Source: Odontocerum albicorne (taxonomy: Eukaryota; Arthropoda; Insecta; Trichoptera; Odontoceridae). Taken from it: a stretch of DNA of 64,000 bases. Below, one piece after another: positions 1 through 9,594 of the stretch. The stretch covers positions 14,379,592 to 14,443,591 of the forward strand of contig OX463862.1 of the NCBI GenBank assembly GCA_949825065.1, given 5' to 3'. The translations under genes and the position numbers were made by a program. Position 1 is the first letter of the stretch; every line of letters starts with the position of its first letter. Below the pieces are notes generated by a model, which saw nothing but the letters and a program-made list of their open reading frames with translations, did no database searches and was not told where the DNA came from.

Positions 1-234
1 AAAATTATATAAAATAAAAAATTACGTATATGCATACATATATAACATACTAAGTCACTTAAATTCGTTGATGAGTGCTTTCTAACGTGCTCAATCTTAG
101 AAGAAAATTTTCTTTTGCTTTTGGTAATGTGATATGAAATATGTCAATATCCGAAGCAGTCCCGTTCAAAAGGCCCTTCCAACAGGCATAGCGGCTGGAA
201 GACCCGTTCTTGCGTATGTTATTGAAAACAGTTC

Positions 235-534
235 TTACCGGCGCAGTTTAGTGTAATTGTTAGGAACATTTAACGCTAATCTTTGTAGTAATGCTGAACA
301 TCTCACAGCTCCTCGAACGACAACGTTTACCAGAAGATGCAGATCTCTTCTTACGCTCAAAGAGTTATACCCGAACATACCCAGCAGAAACTGAGTAGGA
401 TAAAGCCATAGATAGACATCAAACTCACTCATATAGAGATATCGTAGATATTTTTTGTACAGATATGTGAATCCTGCTAAATCGCTTGGCAATGTTGACT
501 CACGTTCACAGCAAGCTGACTTTTTCTCACACAT
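235..534 (-). pseudogene. LINE C-terminal remnant (CR1/Jockey-like)
   Basis: An open frame of 99 codons whose second half reads LGMFGYNSLSVRRDLHLL and ends with LNVPNNYTKLRR. This resembles the last part of CR1/Jockey-type reverse transcriptase proteins, where a YNSL..RR stretch is followed by a 'N-V-P' segment. The catalytic RT domain is absent. Similar nucleotide stretches recur at 2041-2215 and 36485-36800, so it is repetitive. The ATG is probably fortuitous. Confidence 0.5.
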
Positions 535-555
535 CTAGCTGTTGAGACGCCATGA

Positions 556-790
556 GCCCGAGAACAGATGGCATTTCATCTTCCACGATCCTGAGCCACC
601 TGCTCCCAGTCCTAAGACGTCCCGCACAAAGTCAGCGACTCTCGCAGTCTGTCCTTATAGCGCTTTCTCTGCCCACCAACCTTTCACTTGTCCACTACTT
701 ACCCGTACAAGACGCGTTTTGGGAGGCAATGATCACCCATGCTAATCACATGTCCAGTCCATTACAATTTCGCCTTTACAACCATATCTT
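556..790 (-). pseudogene. LINE C-terminal remnant (L2/CR1-like)
   Basis: The minus strand reads SMGDHCLPKRVLYG, stop, then KVGGQRKRYKDRLRESL and DWEQVAQDRGR in one frame with three stops. This matches the common LINE tail pattern GHV.RM.D.RLPK..LYGEL...KR..GGQ.KR.KD.LK.SL. The plus-strand frame of 109 codons over the same bases is a shadow. Broken and surely inactive. Confidence 0.6.
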
Positions 791-861
791 CTATAGGTTT
801 ACAGTTGGAGCGTTACAGGATCGAGACATTTGTGACATGATCACTCCAGTGGATCCGAAGA

Positions 862-935
862 ATAAGGAGATAATTCAATGACAAGGTGTATGGACGTGGC
901 AGAAGTGAAAGATGTGTGCCAGGATATATAATAAT
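862..935 (+). pseudogene. LINE-D extreme C-terminus
   Basis: Reads MTRCMDVAEVKDVCQDI then a stop, matching the end of LINE-D seen at 24180-24260 (TRCMDVQKAK-like) and 25670-25710 (EEAKNVCQNRKD). Only the last codons survive. Confidence 0.45.
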
Positions 936-939
936 TAAG

Positions 940-1340
940 TGGTAATCTGTTCTCTATACCTACCCTTAAGGTCCGTAAGCTTTCGCGATAATTATTACCT
1001 ATATTATAAAGTATTTCGGAGCCTTTGTGGCTCTTAGTTCTTACTTTTCAACCAACGTTGCAGGTCTTATCGTCTTGTTGTGAAATATTTGTTCCCTAAA
1101 CCTTTTAAAAGCCTTCTGTAGTATAAATAATTATTGTTTTCTTTTTTACTCTCCCATTTATCATCTCTGTTCGTGGTATCTGACCTGTCGGTGCTACCGC
1201 TGTCCTTTTCCCACTCCGGTACTTCTGCAGAGGGGGTTTCCCGCCGGGAACAGCTCTTTCATCTGATTATGACGATACCTAATATTCTTACGATCGTACT
1301 GTAGGCAAAAAAGACTTCTACACTCCTCTTTTTTTTTTTT
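940..1340. other. unassigned stretch
   Basis: No coding signal. Bases 1210-1310 weakly resemble 37190-37300 (shared ATTCTTACGA and CGATCG.ACTGTA.G), so it may hold part of an old unnamed dispersed repeat. Confidence 0.3.
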
Positions 1341-1341
1341 T

Positions 1342-1522
1342 TACCTGGCGAATTTATTGCCATGTGGCAATCTCTTCCAACCAACCAGAAAGTTGTTTTT
1401 ATAGACCCTAAGTGTTAACCAGACTGGAATCCTATTTAAAATAAATATGGGTTTCAGCGGGGATCGAACCCGCAACCTCCGGATCGGCAGACAACTGTCT
1501 TACCACCAGGCCACGGAGGTCG
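1342..1522 (-). mobile_element. SINE-A, near full length
   Basis: On the minus strand it starts with a tRNA-like head: box A-like TGGCCTGGTGGTAAGAC and box B-like GGTTCGATCCC, about 35 bases apart. A body with CCAGTCTGGTTAACAC follows. The tail CTGGTTGGTTGGAAGAGATT then GCCACATGGCAATAAA is shared with LINE-A. A pol III-transcribed SINE mobilised by that LINE is the natural reading. Confidence 0.75.
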
Positions 1523-1855
1523 TTTTGTAAGTAGTCAAAGTCACATGAAAGTTCACACAATGCCTATATCTACACAAGTTTCTTTGTAGATCTTTCGACA
1601 TGTGCTAGTAAATATAGTTGTTTTTTTCTAAACATAATATATGCAGATGTGGGGAAGTTCCTAATATAATTTATGCTGGTACCGCCTTCCTATCCTTAAA
1701 TTCAACTTGTTTTTTTTTCTATTTGTCAATAATATTTTTTATTATAATATATTTTTATTGAATAAAGTAATCTATGACACAAACATTTGCCAAAGCCTAT
1801 TATATCTACGAGTATATACAAATTAAAATCTTATACTACATTATATTTTCTTTAT

Positions 1856-2033
1856 AACCTGTCGAGTTTATTGCCAGGTGTCAATATCTTCCAGCCAACC
1901 AGAAAGATGTTGAAGAGGTCTTAAGGGAAAACCAGACTGAATGTTTTTAAAAACAAATCTGGGTCCAACGGTAATCGAACTCTCAACCTCCAGGCTAGGA
2001 AACAAGCGTTTTACCAACTAGGCCATGGAGGTC
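1856..2033 (-). mobile_element. SINE-A copy
   Basis: Same order as the copy at 1342-1522: head with TGGCCTAGTTGGTAAAACG and GTTCGATTACC, CAGTCTGGTTTTCCC body, and the GGCTGGAAGATATTG...AATAAACTCG tail. More diverged in the tail. Confidence 0.7.
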
Positions 2034-2040
2034 ATATTGG

Positions 2041-2215
2041 CGATGTCACGATGGCGTAAATAACTGTCTGGTATATTAAACAAAAGTTTGTCAATCAACA
2101 AAGGGTTAAATATTTTTCCCGTTAAAAAACTGTATTTGTGTATGTACAAACAGGTAGATCAGTGTAGACCTCTTCTAACGCTTAAGGAATAATATCTAAG
2201 AATAACCGTCTAAAA
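2041..2215 (-). pseudogene. LINE scrap similar to 36485-36800
   Basis: Shares GGTA.ATTAAACAAA and TTTTTCCCGTTA blocks, in order, with 36590-36690, where the minus frame reads LLTGKIVNLLIRTPLFNVPD. Here it is too decayed to translate. Probably a CR1/Jockey-like C-terminal remnant. Confidence 0.4.
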
Positions 2216-2263
2216 TCGTTACCATATATTGATATACATTTTTTTTCATAATATATATGATCG

Positions 2264-2397
2264 AAGTCATAGGTATCCTTATACCCTCGAAAAAATGCCT
2301 GTGTCGTTCGAGGGGAGTAGCACAGAGCGGGGTTCGAACCGATGACCTTCCGCACGGAAGTCTAGCGCGTTACTGTGCGGCCATGCACCTCGCTTGA
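2264..2397 (-). mobile_element. SINE-B head
   Basis: The minus strand starts GAGGTGCATGGCCGCACAGT, with box B-like GGTTCGAACCCCG, then CTACTCCCCTCGAACGACAC and a segment ending ATACCTATGACTTCGATCAT. The same head recurs at 4141, 19655, 22255, 42316, 48365 and 58552. Only the head module is present. Confidence 0.7.
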
Positions 2398-2492
2398 TAT
2401 CAAACTTTATCTCTTTGTATTAAAGTCCCTTAATGGAATGTCTCCATCGTATCCTTCGAATTTGTGTTTGATGGATATTCTTTCAGACATAG

Positions 2493-2647
2493 ATCTTCCA
2501 TCCAACCAGAAAGATGTTGAGGACGCCTTAAGTGAAAACTAACATACTCGTAGATTGGAATCCTTTTTAAAAAATCTGAGTTCCAACGAGAATCGAACCC
2601 GTAACCTCTTGGCTGGGAGACAAATGTCTTGCCAACTAGGCCACGAT
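2493..2647 (-). mobile_element. SINE-A, truncated
   Basis: tRNA-like head (GGCCTAGTTGGCAAGAC, GGTTCGATTCTCG) and body are recognisable. The tail stops within CTTTCTGGTTGGATGGAAGA. An ATACTCGTAG block has been inserted into the body relative to other copies. Confidence 0.6.
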
Positions 2648-2846
2648 AAATGTTGATATCATCAATAAATATTAAAATTTCAGCATTATTGTGATAAATA
2701 TCTCTGCTATACGCTTGCCATTTATTTTTTCCCAAATCATCAGTAGTATCATATTATAGTGTATATTTTGCCTTTCATTATGTGACTTAGATAATGCAGC
2801 TTGCGAACCTTTTGCTCACAGTTTTAAATAGTTCTTAGTCGTTATA

Positions 2847-4133
2847 TTAGGTCCTTACATATGAAATTGGCGTTTTGTTTGGGAGGAACATAAAGTTGAT
2901 TTTTTTTTAATATAATATATTTATTTAATCAAAGTATGCACCATTGCTATCTATGCACTTTTGCCATCTCATAGGTAGTTCATCGATCCCTTTACTAAAA
3001 AAACCATTCGGACGGGAATCAATAAAATCTTTGAAGTCGGTTTGGACTGCCCCATCGGAGTTGAATTTTTTCCCTTGCAAGAAGTTATCCAAATTTCGAA
3101 AAAAATAGTAATCTGTTGGGGCAAGGTCCGGAGAGTACGGTGTATGTCTTAGACATTCCAATTGAAGCTCTTCTAATTTGGTAGCCGTCTGTTGTGCAGT
3201 GTGTGGTCTAGCGTTATCATGAAGCAGCAGTGGCCTAGAGCGATTAACCAGCCTCGGTTGTTTAGCAGCTAGCTTTTCCATCATGGTTTGCAGTTGCTGA
3301 CAATAGACATCTGCCGTAATCGTCTGGCCAGATTTAAGAAAGCTGTAGTGAACGACACCAGCACTAGTCCACCAAACGCTCACAAGTAACTTTTTTGGAG
3401 TCAATTTTCGCTTGGGGCATGGTTAGGCTGGTTCGGCAGGGTTCAGCCATTGCGATGAGCGCTTCCGATTATCATACAGGATCCACTTTTCATCACAGGT
3501 AATGATTCGATTCAAAATCCCTTCATTATTGTGCCGGTTGAGTAATGCAACGCAGCAGTCAACGCGCGTTTGTTGATTTGCTTCACTCAATTCGTGAGGT
3601 ACCCACCTTTCAAGCTTTTTCACCTTCCCAATTTGCTTCAAGTGGATTAAAACAGTTTTATCACTAACACCGCAGCCTGCAGCTAACTCGGACGTGGTTT
3701 GCGATGGATCCGCTTCCACAATAGCCTTCAATTCTTCATTATCAACTTTGGTCTCCGGCCGTCCACGGGGCTTGTTTTGCAGGTCGAAATTTCCAGAACG
3801 AAAACGTTGGAACCAAAAACGCACTGTGTTTTCTTTTGCGGCACCGTCGCCATACACATCATTAATCCTTCGAGCCATTTCTGCAGCACTGGTGCCACGG
3901 TGGAACTCGTACTCGTAAATAACGCGATATTTCAAGTTTTCCATTTTGTAAACTGAGTGACGCAAAGAAAAAAAACAATTGAGGAAAAAACAAATGAATT
4001 ATAATTTTCGAAACACAAATACTTGAGTAAATAGCTGTATAAATTTTAATTTGGAATTCCTAACCAAAGAGAAGATATTTGAGATCAAAGTTGCCAGTAC
4101 GGCAAAACGCCAATTTCATATGTAAGGACCTAA
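2847..4133 (-). mobile_element. full-length mariner element
   Basis: Inverted terminal repeats TTAGGTCCTTACATATGAAA and onward match for about 31 bases at 2847-2877 and 4103-4133, and both ends abut a TA dinucleotide (2845-2846, 4134-4135), the mariner target duplication. Length 1287 bp is the usual size. The only long frame is the transposase on the minus strand. The two repeats look identical or nearly so by eye, which suggests recent insertion. Confidence 0.93.
2925..3965 (-). pseudogene. mariner transposase with one nonsense codon
   Basis: The frame is continuous from ATG (3963-3965) to the final stop (2925-2927), 346 codons counting one in-frame TAA at 3423-3425. Normal mariner transposases are close to 345 residues. 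The N-terminal paired-type HTH region (residues 1-110) includes TVRFWFQRFRSGNFDL. The linker signature WVPHEL is present. Catalytic residues can be seen: first D in TCDEKW, second in LLHDNARPH, third in YSPDLAPTDYYFF, giving the D,D34D spacing of mariner. The stop falls between the first and second catalytic D, so the protein is inactive unless read through. A start at 3973 (four codons upstream) is not supported. This is the cut-and-paste enzyme that would bind the flanking repeats. Confidence 0.92.
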
Positions 4134-4140
4134 TACATAC

Positions 4141-4700
4141 GAGAGGTGCATGGCCGAGCGATAACACACTGGACTTCCATGCGGAAGGTCGTCGGTTCGA
4201 ACCCCGCGCTATGCTACTCCCATCGAATGACACAGGTATATTTCAAGGATATGAGGATACCTATGACTTTGGTCATATATATTTTTCTTCTTCTTCCCAG
4301 TGTCATGTCAGGTCCCCTCAACGTTGAATATCACCTGAGAGTAGGCATCTTTGTTCCCGGCAGCCCAAAAAAGGTCCCCAACGCTCCTTATACCAGTCCA
4401 ATCACGTATATTGCGGAGCGAGGAGATTTGCCTCCTGCCAACACCTCTTCGACCCTCTTATCTATTCTTCCAAAAAAAGTGAAAAAGGAAAAACATGCCG
4501 GTATGTTCTGGTCGTCTCACTTCGGTGTGCCATCGGATCCAGTACAGTTGTGTGGCCGGTGTTTGCTGGTGTGCAACAACTCTCTCACTTAAGAAAAAAA
4601 GCTCCACGGCACAGCTTCGCTTTCTTATTGAATAGACATTGAAATGGCGATGGTATCCTCAAAGACGACATACGAGCTAGAGCCTCCAGAGTTGTAACAC
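4141..4700 (+). mobile_element. SINE-B, near full length, interrupted
   Basis: Head: GAGGTGCATGGCCGAGCGAT, box B-like GGTTCGAACCCCGC, CTACTCCCATCGAATGACAC. After the LINE insertion at about 4284-4470, the body resumes at TCTATTCTTCCAAAAAAAGT, then GTGTGCCATCGGATCCAGTA and GTTTGCTGGTGTGCAAC. The 3' part has TTCGC.TTC...ATTGAATAGACATTGAAATGG and GGTATCCTC. Copies at 22255-22800 and 58200-58552 give the same order, so head and body belong to one element of about 400-450 bp without inserts. Confidence 0.65.
4284..4470 (-). pseudogene. 5'-truncated RTE-like LINE end inside SINE-B
   Basis: The minus strand reads VGRR-ISSLRNIRDWTGI with a downstream GDLF, and ends ...GGGGACCTGACATGACACTG followed by GAAGAAGAAG. 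It matches the plus-strand end at 5157-5415 (GRRQTSWLRNIRDWTGMRRA...GGGACC TGA ... AAGAAGAAGAA). It splits the SINE-B head from its body, so it inserted later. Confidence 0.6.
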
Positions 4701-5045
4701 GATCTGTCGAGGATATCTTTACTATAAGTTTCAAGTTTATATAATTAAATTTTATATAAGGATGAAGCAAATGAACAACAATTTACTCAAAGATACAACA
4801 AACAAAACCCCTTAAAGTTTAATGACGCCAGCATATTGCACCAGCGCGCAGCATCCCAGTCTGTGCAGGGAAGCAACAATAAAGATTACGTTCAGCTAAC
4901 AACTTAACAAATTTACATTTTGATTATGGCAGTGTCATACCCGTATATGGGATGATGATACGGATTCTGGATCCGGTACACCTGGGTTTAATGGATTGGA
5001 GAATCAGGGTTGTCAATTATTAGTTCAATAATATTAAAAATACAA

Positions 5046-5093
5046 TTTATTTTCGTATACCGTGGATATCAGTCCACGGTATACGAAAATAAA
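5046..5093. repeat. perfect 21-bp hairpin
   Basis: Left arm 5046-5066 and right arm 5073-5093 are exact reverse complements (core TTTCGTATACCGTGGA / TCCACGGTATACGAAA) around a six-base loop TATCAG. It lies next to the RTE-like fragment and is not part of its coding frame. Confidence 0.85.
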
Positions 5094-5144
5094 ATCACAT
5101 CACCAATTCGGAGGTCTTGAGGAGAGCTGTATAATTGTCGTAGA

Positions 5145-5415
5145 CAGCTGTTTACAGATATTAAAGTCCGCAAGATATCCTATCTGGGTCACATTTTACG
5201 TGGAGAGAAGTACGAAATCCTCCAGTTGATACTGATGGGCAAGATCGAAGGGCAGCGTGGTCCTGGTAGAAGGCAAACATCTTGGTTGCGCAATATAAGA
5301 GACTGGACGGGGATGAGGCGTGCGGAGGACCTGTTCTGGATTGCGCAAGATAGAGAAGCCTTTGCCAGAGTGATTACCAACGTCGGGGGGACCTGATGGG
5401 GTACGATAAGAAGAA
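5145..5415 (+). pseudogene. RTE-like LINE C-terminus
   Basis: From 5157 to the TGA at 5394-5396, 79 codons: KISYLGHILRGEKYEILQLI, MGKIEGQRGPGRRQTSWLRN, IRDWTGMRRAEDLFWIAQDR, then FARVITNVGGT. This is the conserved end of the reverse transcriptase protein in RTE-like LINEs (YLGH..R...Y..LQLI..GK..G.R..GR...SWL.NIR.W). After the stop comes a short 3' end with AAGAAGAAGAA. The minus-strand frame here is a shadow. It is 5' truncated. Confidence 0.8.
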
Positions 5416-5419
5416 GAAT

Positions 5420-6025
5420 TTATATAGCGCCGTTTAGGAAACAGACTCTCCTGAAGGGCGCTCTAACTCAGGATTCGAAACCACCATTATTGACAGATTT
5501 AATATATTACAATTATTTAAGTTGAGTATAACGAGAGCAAGGTGGTGGCTGCAGTCATTAGATTAGGAACATCCCCACATCTTTATATTTAAATTAAAAT
5601 ATATTTGGCAAGAAAACTTACCAAGGGAAGACAAACTACAAAGAAACGTTTATACAGGGTGATGCACAAATTTGTATCCACATTTTAATAGCTGGGAACT
5701 TACTGATTTGTTTTAGATTTAACCGTTGAGAAATAAAGGCTGAAACCAGACTAAATTTTGAACAAATAACGTTTATTTTGAAGTGCTACTGGAAGTACGA
5801 GAACACTGTAGAAGTACCAAAGACCGAGAAGCCTACCGAACAAATCGTCGGTGTTCTGCAAAAAGTATTTAAGTCTTAATATTGAGTTTTGAGATGATAG
5901 CAATTTAAGTTTCGGAAGGCGATGTAAACTTAATTTATATGACTTTTTATATTTTCATAACAGCAAAACCATATAAATTTTGGACATAAATGGTTTTTCT
6001 ATGCGTAGATATTTTTATTTTAACC
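5420..6025. other. unassigned stretch
   Basis: No coding signal. At 5656 ACAGGGTGATGCACAAATTT has the look of a DNA-transposon end, but no matching partner was found. The rest is A+T-rich. Confidence 0.3.
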
Positions 6026-6375
6026 TAAACAGTATATTCCGTATTCAGTCATAAATTTTATACACAGCCTTAAGTTCACATTCATTCCTAATCAGTATAA
6101 TATATTCCGTATTCAGTCATAAATTCTATACACAGCCTTACGTTCACATTCATTTCTAATCAGTATATTCCGTATTCAGTCAAAATTCTATACACAGCAT
6201 TACGTTCACATTCATTCCTAATCAGTATATTCCGTATTCAGTCAAAATTCTATACACAGCCTTAAGTTCACATTCATTCCTAATCAGTATATTCCGTATT
6301 CAGTCATAAATTTTATACATCAGCCTTAAGTTCACATTCATTCCTAAACAGTATATTCCGTATTCAGTCATCAAT
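6026..6375 (-). repeat. 63-bp tandem array derived from LINE-D
   Basis: About 5.5 units of roughly 60-64 bp, each with ATATTCCGTATTCAGTCA, ATTCTATACACAGCCTTA and AGTTCACATTCATTCCTAAT. On the minus strand the unit matches LINE-D coding DNA (TATGACAGAATACGGAATGA...GAATGTGAACTTAAGGCTGA). Units differ by small indels, e.g. CATAAATT versus CAAAATT. Confidence 0.85.
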
Positions 6376-6620
6376 TCTCAACCCATGTATTATTATCAGT
6401 GCATGCATATCATCAGCATTAATTCGGCTCATTTCAGTATTTATTCACGTTTATATTTTACTTTCATGCAATAGTATTGGCACTAGTAAGCTATTGCAAA
6501 CCATCATTTTAGTAGATTTTGATATTGCTTGGATTGTTATACGAGTAAATTTATTTTAGTGCCCCAGTGACTGTTGTGCACAACCATTTTAACAGACGTT
6601 GACACTGTTCAGTTCGAGTA
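6376..6620 (-). pseudogene. LINE-D fragment flanking the array
   Basis: Continues from the array with CCCATGTATTATTATCAGTG, CATTAATTCGGCTCA and TTTTAGTAGATTTTGATATT, which match 15240-15300 and 60540-60556. Too decayed to translate. Holds one TACGAGTA octamer at 6540. Confidence 0.5.
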
Positions 6621-6667
6621 ACACCCGTTGGATCGATAAAACCTGTTTGTAAAACCCGTTGAGTTGA

Positions 6668-6770
6668 CTTTACGAAACCCCGCTAAATTAAATCTCGCTT
6701 AATTAAACCCCGCTAAATTAACCCCCGCTAAATTAAACCCCGTTAATTTAATCCCCGCTAAATTTAATAA
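6668..6770 (+). repeat. short ~16-bp tandem repeat
   Basis: About six copies of a unit near AACCCCGCTAAATTAA with drift. Not similar to other arrays in the window. Confidence 0.8.
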
Positions 6771-7210
6771 GTCTCGAATCTCGCGGTGCTTTTTTTTATT
6801 AATTATCTTACGAGTTTTCGAGTCAATAAAATGTCAAACAGTAAATTGACAACCCTGTGTTTCGATATCAAAGTACATGCACTCAAGCCATATATACTCG
6901 TACCTACCCCTAGTGGCCGTATATCCAGGGAGACCAGGTTCGAGATCTGCCCGGGGCTACGTTCGGATTAGTGCCATATATACCAGTATGCAGCAGATGC
7001 CTGCGTGCTACATTGGATATCATCATCATCATTAGGGATAGTACCTATATAATTGAACACATATCAATACAAACTTACGTTTCATTCAATTCATTCAATA
7101 TCTCTGTAATTGTAATAAATGTACGTAACAGTCGTTAATATTGCAACTGTAATTGTATTGATATATTAATATAAACACTAACAATACATCTTACTATATT
7201 GACAACTACA

Positions 7211-7410
7211 GAGTGGCATCTGTGGCCTAGTTAATAAGACGCCTGACATCCGAACGGGTTGCGTGTTCATTATTTAAAAATAAAGGGTTTTCAGTCTCGT
7301 TTCCGCTTCAGGCGCCGTCAACATCTTTCTAGTTGGTTCGAAGAAATTGCAACGTAGCAATTAACCATAATATACAACAAAAATTAAATACAATATAATA
7401 TAATATAATA
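7211..7410 (+). mobile_element. SINE-A, diverged
   Basis: Box A-like TGGCCTAGTTAATAAGACG; box B is decayed (GGTTGCGTGTTCATT). TTTTCAGTCTCGTTTCC body and TCTTTCTAGTTGGTTCGAAG tail with AATTGCAACGTAGCAATTAA. Ends in an ATATA-rich run. Confidence 0.6.
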
Positions 7411-7636
7411 CAAGACTGCATTCCGCCTTTGATTCCTGTTGAAACCGTGAAAAATAAAAGAGTTCCAGTCTGATTAAGTTCGGCAATATTGCTAACATAC
7501 ATGAAAACGAATCGCGAGTTACGTGCCTACTCCTGTGTATTTATATTGTTTAGAAGTGTATATTTTCGTTTTTATCCTTTATTGTAATCATCATTATCGA
7601 GAGAATAAGTTCTTAGTTGCTTATATAACCAATATA

Positions 7637-7790
7637 CAGTACCCGGCGGTAAGTAATACACATTGTTTGTAGAGCGTCGTCTCAGTCATTCATACACGTG
7701 TTCCGTCGCGATTCGTCAGTCGTTACCGGGCCGGATTGTTAGCGCATCGTGCGACAGAGACGACGCTCTACAAACGATGTGTATTACTTG
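7637..7790. mobile_element. CAGTACCC-ended MITE, right end lost
   Basis: Left end TA then CAGTACCCGGCGGTAAGTAA. Inner inverted repeat GTAGAGCGTCGTCTC at 7670-7685 and GAGACGACGCTCTAC at 7757-7771, followed by GATGTGTATTACTT; the terminal ACCGCCGGGTACTG is missing. Related to copies at 32903 and 57684. TA plus CAGT is typical of Tc1/mariner-derived elements. Confidence 0.7.
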
Positions 7791-7955
7791 TCTGGAAAGA
7801 AAAGGGTGTAAAGATAAAATAGGCATAATAAAAAGTGGAAAAACATTGAATGGAATGAATATAACTTTTTGACTAAGAGAAGGTAAGACGCTTTAGAAAC
7901 AGATAAGTATCTATGACAAGATGTATGAGTGTGAAGGAGGCAATCGTAATTTGTA

Positions 7956-8330
7956 TGGAAAGGAAGGTGTGAAGTGTGGAAATGAAGGTGTGGAGTGTGG
8001 AAAGGAAGGTGAAGGAGTGTGGAAAGGAAGGTGTGGAGTGTGGAAATGAAGGTGTGGAGTGTGGAAATGAAGGTGTGGAGTGGCGAAAGGAAGGCGTGGA
8101 GTGTAGAAAGGAAGGTGTGGATTGTGGAAATGAAGGTGTGGAGTGTGGAAAGAAAGGTGTGGAGTGTGGAAATGAAGATGTGGAGTGTGGAAAGTAAGGT
8201 GTGGAGTGTAGAAAGGAAGGTGTGGAGTGTGGAAAAGAAGGTGTCGAGTGTGGAAAGGAAGGTGTGGAGTGTGAAAAGGAAGGTGTGGAGTGTGGAAATG
8301 AAGGTATGGAGTGTGCAAAGGAAGGTGTGG
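7956..8330 (+). repeat. 21-bp purine-rich minisatellite
   Basis: About 17 units near GTGTGGAGTGTGGAAAGGAAG, all purine-biased on this strand. Because 21 is a multiple of three, all frames stay open and give repetitive peptides on both strands (e.g. EGVECGN, HTPHLPF). These are not genes. Confidence 0.9.
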
Positions 8331-8406
8331 TATATTATTCTTATCTGCCTACCCTAAGAGGGATTACGCGTGACGGTGTGTATATGTGCATGTATGATCA
8401 TAAGAT

Positions 8407-8575
8407 GACTATTGTGGCCTAGTGGTACAACGCTTAACATCCACCGAGGGATTTTTATTCGTTCACGATGGGGATCACTACACTTTCTTACATATTTCTG
8501 GTCGGTTGAAAGTAATTTATAATTGCCAATAAGACCACCAGATTGTGTCCATTGTAAACAATAAAGTAGTAATAT
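8407..8575 (+). mobile_element. SINE-A, diverged
   Basis: Head TGGCCTAGTGGTACAACGC, box B-like GTTCACGATGGG, tail TTTCTGGTCGGTTGAAAGTA with AATTGCCAATAAGACCACCA and an ACAATAAAGTAG end. The tail agrees with the LINE-A tail in order. Confidence 0.55.
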
Positions 8576-8628
8576 AATAGTACAAAAGCTATTTTTCCAC
8601 AAAATAGCTTTTAGTTGTTTCAATAATT

Positions 8629-8990
8629 ATGGCGTCACTTCGTGGAACTCCATAATTAATATAAAATTAAAACACGTAACTGTGGCGTCTCTTTGTGGAT
8701 CTCCATAATTAATATAAAATTAAAACACATAATTGTGGCGTCTCTTTGTGGAACTCCATAATTAATATAAATTTAAAACACGTAACTGGACGTCTCTTTG
8801 TGGAACTCCATAATTTATATAAAATTAAAATACATAATTGTGGCGTCTCTTTGTGGAACTCCATAATTAATATAAAATTAAAACACATAATTGCGGCGTC
8901 TCTTTGTGGATCTCCATAATTAATATAAAATTATACACATAATTGTGGCGTCTCTTTGTGGAACTGCATAATTAATATAAAATTAAAACT
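8629..8990 (+). repeat. 53-bp tandem array
   Basis: Seven units of 53 bp: GTGGCGTCTCTTTGTGGAAC, TCCATAATTAATATAAAATT, AAAACACATAATT. One unit has lost bases at GTAACTGGACG. No link to a known element was seen. Confidence 0.9.
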
Positions 8991-9130
8991 CTACTATACT
9001 TTGTTTTATTCCACTTTATTTATCACAAATTTCAACGCGTTTCAACACATGCTGTGTCATCGTCAAATGACTTTCATGGAACTGAGTTCGATGAACGCTT
9101 AAAATAACACATGATCACTCGTTTTCAATA
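8990..9130 (-). mobile_element. Penelope-like terminal fragment
   Basis: The minus strand reads TGACGATGACACAGCATGTG then TTGAAACGCGTTGAAA, GATAAATAAAGTGGAATAAA. The order GATGA - short stem - GAAAC - about 25 bases - AAGTGGAATAAA is the same as in the foldback family F. GAAACGCG followed by a GTGGAATAAA end recalls Penelope-like element termini with hammerhead-like motifs. Assignment to that class is inference. Confidence 0.45.
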
Positions 9131-9154
9131 ACACAAAAATATAATATTAAATTA

Positions 9155-9391
9155 TTTATAGTTAAGGCATTAACACTGTGGAGGTTTAAAGACATTGTAA
9201 TTTATTTTATCAAACACTGTTTATTCCACTTTATATAACGGTATAACCCTACCAGTTTCAAAATGTTCACCTCATTATCTGGGGAGTCTTGTTTTTACTC
9301 CCTTGATGATGAGGTGAAAACCTTGAAACGGTTAGGGTTATACATTTACGTAAAGTGGAGTAAACAGTGTTTGATAACAAATTACAAAAAT
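9155..9391. mobile_element. foldback F1
   Basis: Left arm: TAGTTAAGGCATTAACACTG, GAGGTTTAAAGACATTG, TCAAACACTGTTTATTCCAC, CGGTATAACCCTACC. Right arm is its reverse complement to GTTTGATAA, where the copy ends without the outer CCTTAACTATAAAC part. Centre about 9290. Confidence 0.75.
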
Positions 9392-9594
9392 ATTACACAA
9401 TACAAAACCTAAAAACCATTGAAATCATAAGGCAAACAAACAAAACATCATAAATAATCAATTAAATTTGTCCTCTTCTCCCCTTCTAGCCCTATTTCCC
9501 CTTAGTACCATAAACAACAAATGGTATAATCACTTTTACTATATTTTACCATAAACATCACGCATTATGATGTAATTAATATGAACTTCAGTTC

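Noticed and set aside
552..881. 109-codon plus-strand frame that looks protein-like
   Set aside because: The minus strand of the same bases encodes a recognisable LINE C-terminus (LPKRVLYG...GGQRKRYKD), so the plus frame is a shadow.
7911..8422. Several open frames of 73-135 codons on both strands
   Set aside because: All come from the 21-bp minisatellite, which stays open in every frame.
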